Assembly: GCA_030044455.1 (NCBI GenBank)
Contig: JASHVU010000668.1
Span: 1-12,496, forward strand
DNA: 12,496 nucleotides
From: Acidobacteriaceae bacterium
Lineage (GTDB): Bacteria; Acidobacteriota; Terriglobia; Terriglobales; Acidobacteriaceae
Direction: 5' to 3'
In this document: positions 1 through 7,349 of the stretch, in pieces
Layout of the letters: each line of letters opens with the position of its first letter
How positions within the stretch are numbered: position 1 is the first letter of the stretch
Program-made: the position numbers and the translations under genes
The notes under the pieces: model-generated
The model's database searches: none
Seen by the model: the letters and a program-made list of their open reading frames with translations, nothing else
Told to the model about the DNA's origin: nothing

Positions 1-1
1 C

Positions 2-427
2 TTTCCTGAACTCTCGAGTTATAGATGTGCACGATCATTAAACGGCGAACTCGCCTATGAAGTATCTCCGCAGGAGTGCTTCACGCTATCACGCGCTGCG
101 AACTGCCGCGTGAAATGTATCGTGTTGTTGGAGCGCTCCGGCGAACGTGGATGCAGCATTGAGCCGGTAAGCGCTGCAGAAGCAATAAGCCGGTTGTCCG
201 CCGATATTGAACCGCTAATGGGGCAGCTGAGACATGCTTATCGGCAGCAACTCGCATTGCTGAATCGGCTTTCCGATGTTGCATGCATTCGCGCACTGCT
301 CAATGGCCCGCCGCTCCATGTCGCCCGCACGCTTGATCGCGCCCTCAACCGCACATTCGATCGTAACTCTTCAGACAAAGGCCGCATCTCGCGCAGGAGT
401 GAACCTGACCATTTAGCTCCCGTGTAG
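2..427 (+). CDS. HprK-related serine kinase-like protein, C-terminal part (5' truncated by window edge)
   Basis: The frame is open from base 2 to a TAG at 425-427, giving 141 residues; the start lies left of the window. The segment EVSPQECFTLSRAANCRVKC, then CIVLLERSG and IEPVSAAEAISRL, followed by a helical tail with LNRLSDVACIRALLNGPPLH, fits the C-terminal end of HprK-related kinases. In these, a hydrophobic 'iv.Ler' strand and an 'ls..eAl..L' helix follow the nucleotide-binding core. The Walker A motif would be upstream and cannot be checked. Family members are thought to phosphorylate serine-type hydroxyls on proteins or peptides, and some tailor lasso peptides. The next gene starts 64 bp downstream on the same strand with no terminator seen between them, so an operon is likely. 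The assignment rests on recalled family patterns from the C-terminus only. Confidence 0.6.
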   Translation, partial: FPELSSYRCARSLNGELAYEVSPQECFTLSRAANCRVKCIVLLERSGERGCSIEPVSAAEAISRLSADIEPLMGQLRHAYRQQLALLNRLSDVACIRALLNGPPLHVARTLDRALNRTFDRNSSDKGRISRRSEPDHLAPV

Positions 428-491
428 TCAACCTGATCAAACCGCAAACAAATGCGCGACTTCAACCAGGCAATTCGCTCAACTCGCTAAG

Positions 492-944
492 ATGAAAAAG
501 CCACGTTACACTCCATCTCAACCTACCGACCTCATGCTCCGGCGTGTTCCGCTTAATTTTCGTGCTGCATTTCTGTGGCACAGTGTTCCAGTGCGCATCG
601 TCACTAACTCGTACCCAATTCTCCAGGCCGCTGCGGCCGCGGGACTGACGCACATACAAAAGGCACATGCACGAAGCCTCTCTTGTTGGGAAGTGACCGT
701 TGAAGAAGACAGCGCCGCTCCAAGCCTCGCATGCACTGCCCAGGTTTGGCGAAATGATGAGTCGGTGTTTATTGAGATCGCGCAGCGGCAATGGTTCGCC
801 TTTGACGCAAAGAGCGGCGATGGCGCTGGGTTTCTCGCCACGCGGGCGCCGGAATTGGCCGCGCATGAGTATATCGAAGCAATCCTAAAGTATCTTATGC
901 CTACATTTAAGTACTACGCTTGCGTTACAAGCTGCGATGACTAA
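492..944 (+). CDS. Hypothetical protein resembling the N-terminal domain of HprK-related kinases, lacking the kinase core
   Basis: This gene encodes 150 residues from an ATG start. The Shine-Dalgarno signal is weak (TAAG directly before the ATG), so translation may depend on the gene before it. VPVRIVTNSYPIL (about residues 32-44) and WFAFDAKSGDGAGFL (about 101-115) match my memory of the N-terminal 100-150 residues of HprK-like kinases. There, a 'v.v.t....l' strand and a 'y..fD...g.g.gf' strand precede the 'lHA..V' segment and the P-loop. The protein stops just where that segment would begin (FKYYACVTSC near residues 139-147), and there is no GxxGxGKS motif anywhere. It may be a natural stand-alone domain or a truncated paralogue. 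No signal peptide or membrane segment is apparent. It overlaps the next gene by 8 bp, which argues that it is translated. A PqqD-like peptide chaperone is a less likely alternative. Confidence 0.55.
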   Translation: MKKPRYTPSQPTDLMLRRVPLNFRAAFLWHSVPVRIVTNSYPILQAAAAAGLTHIQKAHARSLSCWEVTVEEDSAAPSLACTAQVWRNDESVFIEIAQRQWFAFDAKSGDGAGFLATRAPELAAHEYIEAILKYLMPTFKYYACVTSCDD

Positions 945-2262
945 GATTCCTCCATTTCGTAAGGCGGTCGTGGCTTTTCTTGCCACGGATGATTGTGCGT
1001 CCCTTGATGCATACACCGCGGAAGATTGGGTGGATCAGTTTCGCTGGCTTGACCGCAGTGGTCTTGCATTGCCACTGGCTGCAAGAATACTTGAATCCCG
1101 CCACACCTCGCGATTTCCAGACCCCGTAGTGCGCGCCCTCACCATTCGGCTCCGTGACAACGAAGGTCGAATGAAATCGATACTTGAGCTGTTCTGCGAT
1201 ATACAAGCTGCGTTGGCAACAGAGCGCATCTCATTCTGCTGCCTCAAAGGCTTCAGCCTGTTTCCGGAAGTATACGGATTCATTCGCGAGAGACACCAGC
1301 TGGACTTTGACCTGTTGATCGATCCTCGGGATGCCGGTCGGGCTGTGACGGCGGTCAAATCGCTCGGGTATACATTGACGAAGAAAGGGCCTGCGGATGA
1401 GATGCGCCTGACACGTTCATGGAAGAGACACCTCACCGCAGACTCGTGGCTCTACCAAATCTCGGAAGGTCCCGCGCTTGAGCTTCACACTCGCCTCTGG
1501 GAGCCCGAAACCGGAGTTGTCGACTTCCCCATTCCACCCGGAAGCATGAACCACATCGATGTTCGGTTCGTTGCAGGAGTCGCCGTGCCACGGCTTGCAC
1601 CTGCATGGCAGTTTGTGTCATTAGTGCTGCATATCTTTCATCATCTGGTGATCTGGTGGGTCCGATTGCTTTCACTGTACGAGGTTTCAATCTATCTGCG
1701 CCGCAATCGCAATGAAGAAGTCTTGTGGGAGGAAGTCAGCTCAATCTTGGCGACTGACGCGCGCCTTTCTTCCGCCTGCACATTGGTTCTGCAGCTCGTG
1801 AAGCGCGAGTTCAGGGTGGAGCTACCTGAAGCGCTCGATAAGCTGTGCCGATTGAGTCTTACCGCTGACAGTTCTACCTGGTGTGAGAATTTCGGGGAGA
1901 ACTGGCTCTACGCCGACCCCCCCGGCACGAAACTTTCCCTCCTGGTGCAGCGGCAATTCTACGCAAACAGAGAAGCGTGGTGCGCATATCTCCGGCAGAG
2001 GTTGTTCCCGCGCAAAGTTCCCCCGAATCTGTGTGACGACGCCTCGACGAAAGCCCGGCGCAGCCTGCGATATCGTGCGGCCGAGGCGGTCTATCAGGCG
2101 CAACGCACTCGCTTCCATCTTGCATCCGGCTGGCAATACCTTTGCGCAGCCGTGCGATGGAAGCGACTCGCCCAAGTCAACACCGCTCTACCGCACCTGA
2201 GCCACGAGCGCACCGATCCCGCTTTTGACGAACATGCTCCGCATCCTTGGCAAGCGAAATGA
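937..2262 (+). CDS. Nucleotidyltransferase family protein (PF14907-like)
   Basis: This gene encodes 441 residues. The ATG at 937 lies inside the previous gene, giving an 8-bp overlap. The core signature is LKG at residues 103-105, then a run ending in RHQLDFDLLI (about 119-127). D123 and D125 form the D-x-D pair expected to bind metal in this polymerase-beta-like fold, and LELHTRLWE follows at about 181-189. Downstream, a 'lvlHifHHlv..WvRLL.LyEvsiyL' segment matches the histidine-rich helical half of the family. The biochemical role of PF14907 proteins is largely unknown. Members occur beside HprK-like kinases, including in lasso-peptide clusters where the pair modifies the peptide's C-terminal residue (recalled from the literature). 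Here the protein sits immediately downstream of two HprK-like fragments, which supports a shared pathway. It is probably cytoplasmic, as no signal peptide is visible. The stop overlaps the next start (ATGA). Confidence 0.72.
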   Translation: MTKIPPFRKAVVAFLATDDCASLDAYTAEDWVDQFRWLDRSGLALPLAARILESRHTSRFPDPVVRALTIRLRDNEGRMKSILELFCDIQAALATERISFCCLKGFSLFPEVYGFIRERHQLDFDLLIDPRDAGRAVTAVKSLGYTLTKKGPADEMRLTRSWKRHLTADSWLYQISEGPALELHTRLWEPETGVVDFPIPPGSMNHIDVRFVAGVAVPRLAPAWQFVSLVLHIFHHLVIWWVRLLSLYEVSIYLRRNRNEEVLWEEVSSILATDARLSSACTLVLQLVKREFRVELPEALDKLCRLSLTADSSTWCENFGENWLYADPPGTKLSLLVQRQFYANREAWCAYLRQRLFPRKVPPNLCDDASTKARRSLRYRAAEAVYQAQRTRFHLASGWQYLCAAVRWKRLAQVNTALPHLSHERTDPAFDEHAPHPWQAK

Positions 2263-4430
2263 CGTCTGTAACGCCTTTCCGACGCCTTGAGTTGCTCGCA
2301 GTTGTAACTCTCGCAACGCTGCTCGCTTGGAAGGGAATTTGGGTGGGCTGGCATACCCTGGGGACCGACTTCCCGCAGTATTACGTCGTCGCACGATTGA
2401 TGGCCCGACACTTCTGCCTTGACAGGATCTATGACTGGGTTTGGTTGCAGCGTGCTGCAGATCACGCTGGAGTAACTCACCAGTTAGTTGGATTTTCAGG
2501 GCTAACGCCGTTTTCAGCCTTACCCATAACTCCACTTATCTGGCTCCCAGTCCTCGCGGCGAAACGTGTCTGGATTATGTTGAATTTGGGCCTGCTTGTT
2601 ATTTTGATTCATCTTTTGCGTAAACATACCGGTTTACCTCTTCTGAGAACATGGCTCATTGGGCTTCTTGCCGCGATTCCGCTGCGAACCAGCTTCGCTT
2701 TCGGGCAGATGCATCTAGTTGTTTGCGCGCTGCTTATTGCCGCTTGGTGCCTGCACCTGCGCGGAAGGCAGCTCGCAAGCGGATGCTGTATCGCCATCGC
2801 AGGCGCTCTAAAGATTTATCCGCTCTTTTACTGTTTGTATTTCCTGATGAAAAGGCGCTGGCGCGCACTCGCCGCCGTGGTCCTACTGTCCGTAGTTTGC
2901 CTAATGCTGTGCTATGCGATTTTTGGCCGACCCGCCGTGAGTGCTTACCTCGCGGAACAACTGCCGCGTACGCTACAGGGCGAAGGCAACAACCCGTTTC
3001 TTGCTAGTGCCACGTCTGCTTCGGCCATGTTCCACCGCCTCTTTCTCATTGAACCGGAGTTGAACCCGCACCCGCTCGTTTCATCAGTGTGGCTTTATGC
3101 AACACTCTATCCGTTGTGGCAAGCCTCACTGGCTGCTTTAGTTTTGCCAGGAATCAGGCCCGGCCCCCAAAGCAGAGATCGAGAGACGCTTGAGTGGTGC
3201 GCATTTCTCACCTTGTTACTGTTTCTGTCATCGGCGCCGGCCAGCTATCATTTCGTAACGTTGATCGCTGCCGCGGGTCCAACTTATGCTTTTTTCTGGC
3301 GGAAGCAAAGGCTAGCCGGAGCGGCATTTCTCTTGGTGTATGTCGTAGCTTGCAATGCATGGAACATCGTGATCCCAAACCCCTTTTCGCCAGGTAATAC
3401 TGTCACTCTTGTGCCTAAACTCTGGGCAGGGGTTGGTCTCATCTTTGTCTACGCCTGGTTACTGTTATTGAAGACCCGCGACGACGCGATGCAAGGAGCG
3501 CGAGCTTTTCCGCCACCCTCAAATCCCGGAGAGCCTCCTTCGCAGAAGACCCGCCCATATTCAATTGCAGTTGTCATCATCGCAGCCATTTGGCTGGGTG
3601 GGTTTTTGAGTACACGGCATCACTTGCGATCGATTTCGAATGATAACTCGCGCAAACTGGTAATGACTGATCACGCGTGGCTGCGAGGCACTCCGCGGGC
3701 CACATCTGCGGGACTCTATTACCTGGCGATGCTCGATACCGGATACCGCGTGATGCGGGACGGAACTCCCATCGACGCCAGCGTGAGTGTCGACGAATTG
3801 AGTTTTGCAGTCGATCGCGAGGGCCGCGAATTGTGGGTCGAATTCGCCGACCCGAATGGCTCACATATCACCAGAGCAACACAAGCAGGCGCGGCATTTG
3901 GGAGGTGCGTGATCAACGATGCCGAGTCTCCTGCGCTCGCGGCAGACGGGAGCGCTCTGGCTTTCATACGGGAGAACAGAGGACACGGCAGCCTATGGAT
4001 TATCAGCACTCAAAGCTGCGGCCCAGCAGGGCCGGGAGCCGTTCGAGTTACCCCTGAAAGCATGGATGTCCGCGCCATCAACTCCTCGCCGGAAGGCAAG
4101 TTCATTGTCAGTGCGATTACAGCGCACGGCGCGAGTGTGTTCAACGTCTCGCCGACCGGCGTGATGGAACGACTGTTGCAGTCGCCAACGCAACTGGGCT
4201 CATCGGAGATTTCAGCGGACGGCAACCACCTATTAGTAAGTCAACTTATCGCCAACCGCTGGCAACTCGCGATTATTGATCTCCTGCGTCACTCGCGGCG
4301 ACAAATCACGTTCAGTGACTGTAACTCACAATCGCCCGTGTGGAAGGACTCTCGCACGATCCTTTACGCAACGGACTGCGAGCGTGGCAACGGCTTAAAC
4401 ACACTTGCCCGGATCCGCTGGGAAGAGTGA
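2259..4430 (+). CDS. GT87 (DUF2029) polytopic glycosyltransferase fused to a C-terminal TolB/PD40-like beta-propeller
   Basis: This gene encodes 723 residues from the ATG at 2259, which overlaps the previous stop as ATGA. A TTG at 2247 in the same frame would add four residues but is less attractive. Residues 1 to about 420 hold many hydrophobic helices. The GT87 hallmarks are TDFPQYYVVARLM with D37 in the first outside loop (candidate catalytic Asp of the GT-C fold), FGQMHLVVCALL (about 148-159), and GALKIYPL near K185 followed by a basic KRRWR loop. Family members transfer mannose or similar sugars from polyprenyl-phosphate donors on the outer face of the inner membrane. After a last transmembrane helix (about 434-451) comes a soluble 270-residue domain with PD40/TolB-like strands such as ALAADGSALAFIREN, SEISADGNHLLVSQL and SPVWKDSRTILYATD. 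That domain should face the periplasm. The fusion is uncommon in my experience and is the odd feature here. Operon position suggests a role with the upstream kinase and nucleotidyltransferase genes. Confidence 0.75.
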   Translation: MTSVTPFRRLELLAVVTLATLLAWKGIWVGWHTLGTDFPQYYVVARLMARHFCLDRIYDWVWLQRAADHAGVTHQLVGFSGLTPFSALPITPLIWLPVLAAKRVWIMLNLGLLVILIHLLRKHTGLPLLRTWLIGLLAAIPLRTSFAFGQMHLVVCALLIAAWCLHLRGRQLASGCCIAIAGALKIYPLFYCLYFLMKRRWRALAAVVLLSVVCLMLCYAIFGRPAVSAYLAEQLPRTLQGEGNNPFLASATSASAMFHRLFLIEPELNPHPLVSSVWLYATLYPLWQASLAALVLPGIRPGPQSRDRETLEWCAFLTLLLFLSSAPASYHFVTLIAAAGPTYAFFWRKQRLAGAAFLLVYVVACNAWNIVIPNPFSPGNTVTLVPKLWAGVGLIFVYAWLLLLKTRDDAMQGARAFPPPSNPGEPPSQKTRPYSIAVVIIAAIWLGGFLSTRHHLRSISNDNSRKLVMTDHAWLRGTPRATSAGLYYLAMLDTGYRVMRDGTPIDASVSVDELSFAVDREGRELWVEFADPNGSHITRATQAGAAFGRCVINDAESPALAADGSALAFIRENRGHGSLWIISTQSCGPAGPGAVRVTPESMDVRAINSSPEGKFIVSAITAHGASVFNVSPTGVMERLLQSPTQLGSSEISADGNHLLVSQLIANRWQLAIIDLLRHSRRQITFSDCNSQSPVWKDSRTILYATDCERGNGLNTLARIRWEE

Positions 4431-4476
4431 CAACTGCAATCCGAGCAGCCGTCTGACATGTACCACACATAGTAAG

Positions 4477-5205
4477 TCAATACTGCTGCGGCCCTTGTAT
4501 TTCGTAGTCTTCGCCGAATTTATTCTTATGCGAACCTGGCGGGGTCGTTTCTACAGTGAAGGTGCCAAGGTCGACGTTATCGCCCGTAATTGAGGTCCTG
4601 TGTACAGGCGCAGCCGATAACTTATCTGAACTGCCAATGGCCCAAAGATGCATATCGTAGGAGCCGGCCTCAACGCCGTGAATGATGAGCAAACCCTCTG
4701 GCGTTGAGGTCGCAAAATAGGGTGTCGGTAATGAGACAACGACAGCGCTCATCTCAGGATGAATGTTGCAGAAGATAAAAGAAACTCCGGCGCGGTCGAA
4801 ATGGACGCTTCTGCTGGTTCCGCTTTCATAAAGGCCAAGGTCGAACCTGCGTCCATTGAACAATGAGAATACGTTGTGGAAGAAGGGGTCTTGATTTGGA
4901 AAATCGACGATGCTCCCGACCGGGACCACCAGCAAATGTGGGTGGAACTCCTTGTTTTTTTGACTAAGCTCATAGTGGCCTTGTTTTAGAGCAGGCATGT
5001 TCGCTGCTGTATCGCCGGCTGGAGTAAGCCACAGAACTACGTCTTGATTGCCGTGCAGCGCACTGCCTTTGTTCGCGCCGGTAACCTTTACCTCGACGTG
5101 GGCGGTAACTTCGGTTGCCTGCGCCCTGTTAACGCAGGCGATTGCCATAGCAGCCAGAAAGCACGCTGAAAGTACAGGCATTGTACATAAGCCGGAGCGG
5201 TTCAA
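4477..5205 (-). CDS. Exported cupredoxin-domain protein (methylamine-utilization/plastocyanin-like) with amicyanin-type copper loop
   Basis: This gene encodes 242 residues from a TTG at 5205, which overlaps the porin stop (TTGA). An ATG at 5181 would give a shorter form whose signal peptide lacks a positive charge and whose ATG has no visible ribosome site, so TTG is preferred. The signal peptide is about residues 1-30, with a cleavage-like VNRAQA-T site. A cupredoxin fold spans about 85-160. Its type 1 copper ligands are visible as H110 (in DPFFHNV), C146, H149 and M152 in FCNIHPEM. The C-x2-H-x2-M spacing equals the short ligand loop of amicyanin. Residues about 160-235 (GLLIIHGVEAGSYDMHLWA) resemble a carboxypeptidase-regulatory-like beta-sandwich. 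The likely role is periplasmic electron transfer or copper binding, but the partner is unknown. It is the second gene of an operon with the outer-membrane barrel and is convergent with the glycosyltransferase gene. Confidence 0.78.
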   Translation of the reverse strand: MNRSGLCTMPVLSACFLAAMAIACVNRAQATEVTAHVEVKVTGANKGSALHGNQDVVLWLTPAGDTAANMPALKQGHYELSQKNKEFHPHLLVVPVGSIVDFPNQDPFFHNVFSLFNGRRFDLGLYESGTSRSVHFDRAGVSFIFCNIHPEMSAVVVSLPTPYFATSTPEGLLIIHGVEAGSYDMHLWAIGSSDKLSAAPVHRTSITGDNVDLGTFTVETTPPGSHKNKFGEDYEIQGPQQY

Positions 5206-6734
5206 AAGATATACCCCATGCTGAGGGTCAGATTCTGCGCGACCCCCTCAGGGCCATAGATATACCAGGAACGCAGGCCGCGATACTCAGCCGAGAAGAC
5301 GAGATAAGTTCGTGGCCGCACAATGATATTCGCACCAAAACTCTGGTTTCTTATCAGATACAAATACGGAGACGTTGTAACGACCGGTGAACCTTCGCGA
5401 ATTTCGTCGGCATAGCCCGCGTCGATGCCAAAGAACCCATTGAACTCGACTGTGGGCGCGAACCTGGCCTTAAGCTGCGTCCAGCCACCCTCGGCATCAA
5501 GCGATTTGCCCGAGCCATTGTCGTAGCCGGTCACAATGTTTTTAAATGCGCCGCCGCCAAGGTCGCCAATGCCGCGGCCACGATAGAATTCACCGGAGAG
5601 TTCGACTGGTTTGGCAATCGGAAAGCGCCAATCCGTAGTACCGGCCCAGAAGTCGAGCTTCTCATCTCCATAGAACAGCTGGCGCGTATAGTAGCCATTT
5701 GCACCTATTTCGAAGGGATGCGATCGATCGCCCCATTCCCACGCCGCCCTTGATTCGTAGCCAGGCTGCAGGTTGCTCCGCAAGATTCCATCGGCCACTT
5801 CTCCGGTAATGTCGCCCGCCTCCGGATCAAGGATACCGAGGCCAAAGACGGACCACCCGTGTGCCATTGGGACGCGCTCGACGGCGGTGAATTGCGGCAG
5901 CCAGGTCCAAAGATTGCCCGACCATGCCAACGCGGGTTCAGCCACGGTGGCAAACGATGTGGGCGAGAGAGAAGAGATAAGCGGAGACTCAAGGCCCGCC
6001 GTAACTTGGGTATTTGGCCAATCGATATCAATCTCGGCCGTACGGAGGTGGAAGTAATTAACCGATAACGGAGTCGAGGAAGCGTAATTGGCGCCATCAA
6101 AAAAGTCGGCAGCAAATTGCGCCGCAGTGTGTGCGGTCCAAAACTTTGGGCCAGTGGCACGAAGACCCAATTGAGTCTGATTCAGTGTCGCACCGAGCGA
6201 GTGATGAGGATAGTAAGGGCCTCGTTCGATCGCAATCAACGGTAGTGCAGGGTTGTCCACGCTTCCATCAACGACGTACGAGTTGAAAAGCACAAGGCCG
6301 GTAAGTGCGACAGGATACCTGGAGGCGGATTCGACTTTAGTCTGTTGCAATGTCTTTACTTCGGACTGAGTTACTTCCTGATCCGTCTTGATTTGTTCGA
6401 CTGCTTCCCTGAGTGTTGAGGCAGAAGCTGAATTCTCTTCCCCAGCGTCCACCTTCTTTTTGAGGATCAGCACTTCATTCTGCAGCCAGTCAATCTGACG
6501 ATGCGCGATGTCGAGCTGGGCGCGCATTTCGGTCAGCATATTCAGCATATCTTGCATGGTGGGTTGGGCCGTCGCGTCATTCGAGCTTATAGAGGCGTTG
6601 GAGCTGTTTAAGGGTGCACTGGGGGGCAGCGATGACTCCTGAGCCTGGCTGGGAATCCCCCCGTTGCTAAGGCAGAGACCGGCTGCGAGAACAACAAGAG
6701 ACACATTTGCCGTGTTCAACACACGCTCTCTCAT
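5202..6734 (-). CDS. Outer-membrane porin-like beta-barrel protein with N-terminal coiled coil
   Basis: This gene encodes 510 residues from an ATG at 6734. Residues 1-32 form a Sec signal peptide (hydrophobic VSLVVLAAGLCL, cleavage near SQAQ-E). A Ser/Asn/Pro-rich linker follows, then an amphipathic coiled coil at about 58-134 (MLNMLTEMRAQLDIAHRQID, LQNEVLILKKK, VKTLQQTK), as seen in porins that trimerise or contact peptidoglycan through an N-terminal stalk. From about residue 140 to the end are alternating amphipathic strands with many Tyr/Trp/Phe girdle residues. The final strand LTLSMGYIF ends in Phe510, the outer-membrane insertion signature. FYRGRGIGDLGGG is seen in the barrel part. The general type is DcaP-like or phosphate-selective-porin-like; the substrate cannot be read from sequence. 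It is translationally coupled to the downstream cupredoxin gene. A promoter candidate and dyads lie just upstream. Confidence 0.75.
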   Translation of the reverse strand: MRERVLNTANVSLVVLAAGLCLSNGGIPSQAQESSLPPSAPLNSSNASISSNDATAQPTMQDMLNMLTEMRAQLDIAHRQIDWLQNEVLILKKKVDAGEENSASASTLREAVEQIKTDQEVTQSEVKTLQQTKVESASRYPVALTGLVLFNSYVVDGSVDNPALPLIAIERGPYYPHHSLGATLNQTQLGLRATGPKFWTAHTAAQFAADFFDGANYASSTPLSVNYFHLRTAEIDIDWPNTQVTAGLESPLISSLSPTSFATVAEPALAWSGNLWTWLPQFTAVERVPMAHGWSVFGLGILDPEAGDITGEVADGILRSNLQPGYESRAAWEWGDRSHPFEIGANGYYTRQLFYGDEKLDFWAGTTDWRFPIAKPVELSGEFYRGRGIGDLGGGAFKNIVTGYDNGSGKSLDAEGGWTQLKARFAPTVEFNGFFGIDAGYADEIREGSPVVTTSPYLYLIRNQSFGANIIVRPRTYLVFSAEYRGLRSWYIYGPEGVAQNLTLSMGYIF

Positions 6735-6757
6735 CTTCTCAATCCCTCATGGTTATG

Positions 6758-6786
6758 ATACTAAGTCGATGGGTCCGGCGGCACAA
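6758..6786 (-). promoter_or_regulatory. Candidate sigma70-like promoter for the porin-cupredoxin operon
   Basis: Reading the minus strand, TTGTGC (6786-6781) and TAGTAT (6763-6758) are separated by exactly 17 bp, 23 bp before the porin ATG. Each box matches the consensus only partly (3/6 and 4/6), so this is a weak call supported mainly by spacing and position. Confidence 0.22.
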
Positions 6787-6804
6787 ATTGGGGAGGGCGA
6801 AAAA

Positions 6805-6838
6805 GTGTGTCGCACACCTGGATCGGAGTGCGAGGTGT
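6805..6838. promoter_or_regulatory. Nested dyads upstream of the porin promoter, possible operator
   Basis: A perfect dyad GTGTG-TCG-CACAC occupies 6805-6817. It overlaps a second perfect inverted repeat, ACACCT (6814-6819) with AGGTGT (6833-6838). They lie about 20-50 bp upstream of the proposed -35 box, where an activator would bind. No regulator gene is present nearby and no known consensus is recognised. Confidence 0.22.
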
Positions 6839-7349
6839 TCTGAACGATACCGAGACAGAATCAAGTTCCAGCGATGCTTCGCGGGCGCCTCAGTCAACAG
6901 GCTCCGTGACCATTGCAAATGGTTCCAATTGTCTTCATCAATACCCTGATGTCGCCGGATAACGATGAGACCGCAGCGCACTCAGTATTAAGCATACTGC
7001 GCCGTGCCTGCCGGGGATTTCCGGAAAACTGGAAAGCTGCTGTCAAGTGAAATCCGTCGCATTCTGATCGCCGTTCCTTTCGCAAAACGAAAGTTGCTGT
7101 ATCCCGAAGGCACCATCCTCGAGTCAGTGCGACCCCATCGAGCGCCGACCTTGCACTGAAACCCGCCGGGGCACGCCAACTCTGATTTTGCCGTAATGGC
7201 CGCCCCTTAAGAATGCAGAGGAATACCAGCCTGGCATGTCACTTAAATGTCAAACTTGTGTCGCAATTTGGAGACCGGATGGCTCTGAAAGCAAAATTAA
7301 GAACCTCATGACGTTGGCCGCAACCCTGGGTCTACGGCGCGGCCGGCCG

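Larger units (their letters stand above)
6735..7349. other. 615-bp intergenic region between the M16 protease stop and the porin start
   Basis: Both flanking genes are on the minus strand. The left end holds the porin ribosome site region, the weak promoter and the dyads listed separately. Elsewhere there is a small perfect hairpin CTTTCG-CAAAA-CGAAAG at 7077-7093 without a T-run, a short palindrome TTTCCGGAAA near 7019-7028, and three TGTC half-sites at 7237, 7249 and 7259. Short open frames here carry no recognisable motif, no good ribosome site and no family resemblance. No tRNA or known riboswitch was recognised. The stretch may hold a long leader or an unrecognised small RNA, but nothing firm supports this. 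Confidence 0.4.

Noticed and set aside
462..866. 134-codon minus-strand frame opposite the 492-944 gene
   Set aside because: It has no family resemblance or ribosome site and runs antisense to a gene coupled to its downstream neighbour.
4431..4476. Bidirectional terminator between the convergent glycosyltransferase and cupredoxin genes
   Set aside because: The 46-bp gap and its edges show only imperfect pairing (CCGAGCAG with CTGCTGCGG, TGAC with GTCA) and no T-run in either direction.
7237..7262. Three TGTC half-sites as a response-regulator operator
   Set aside because: Spacings of 12 and 10 bp are uneven, the shared core is only four bases, and no nearby gene points to a regulator.
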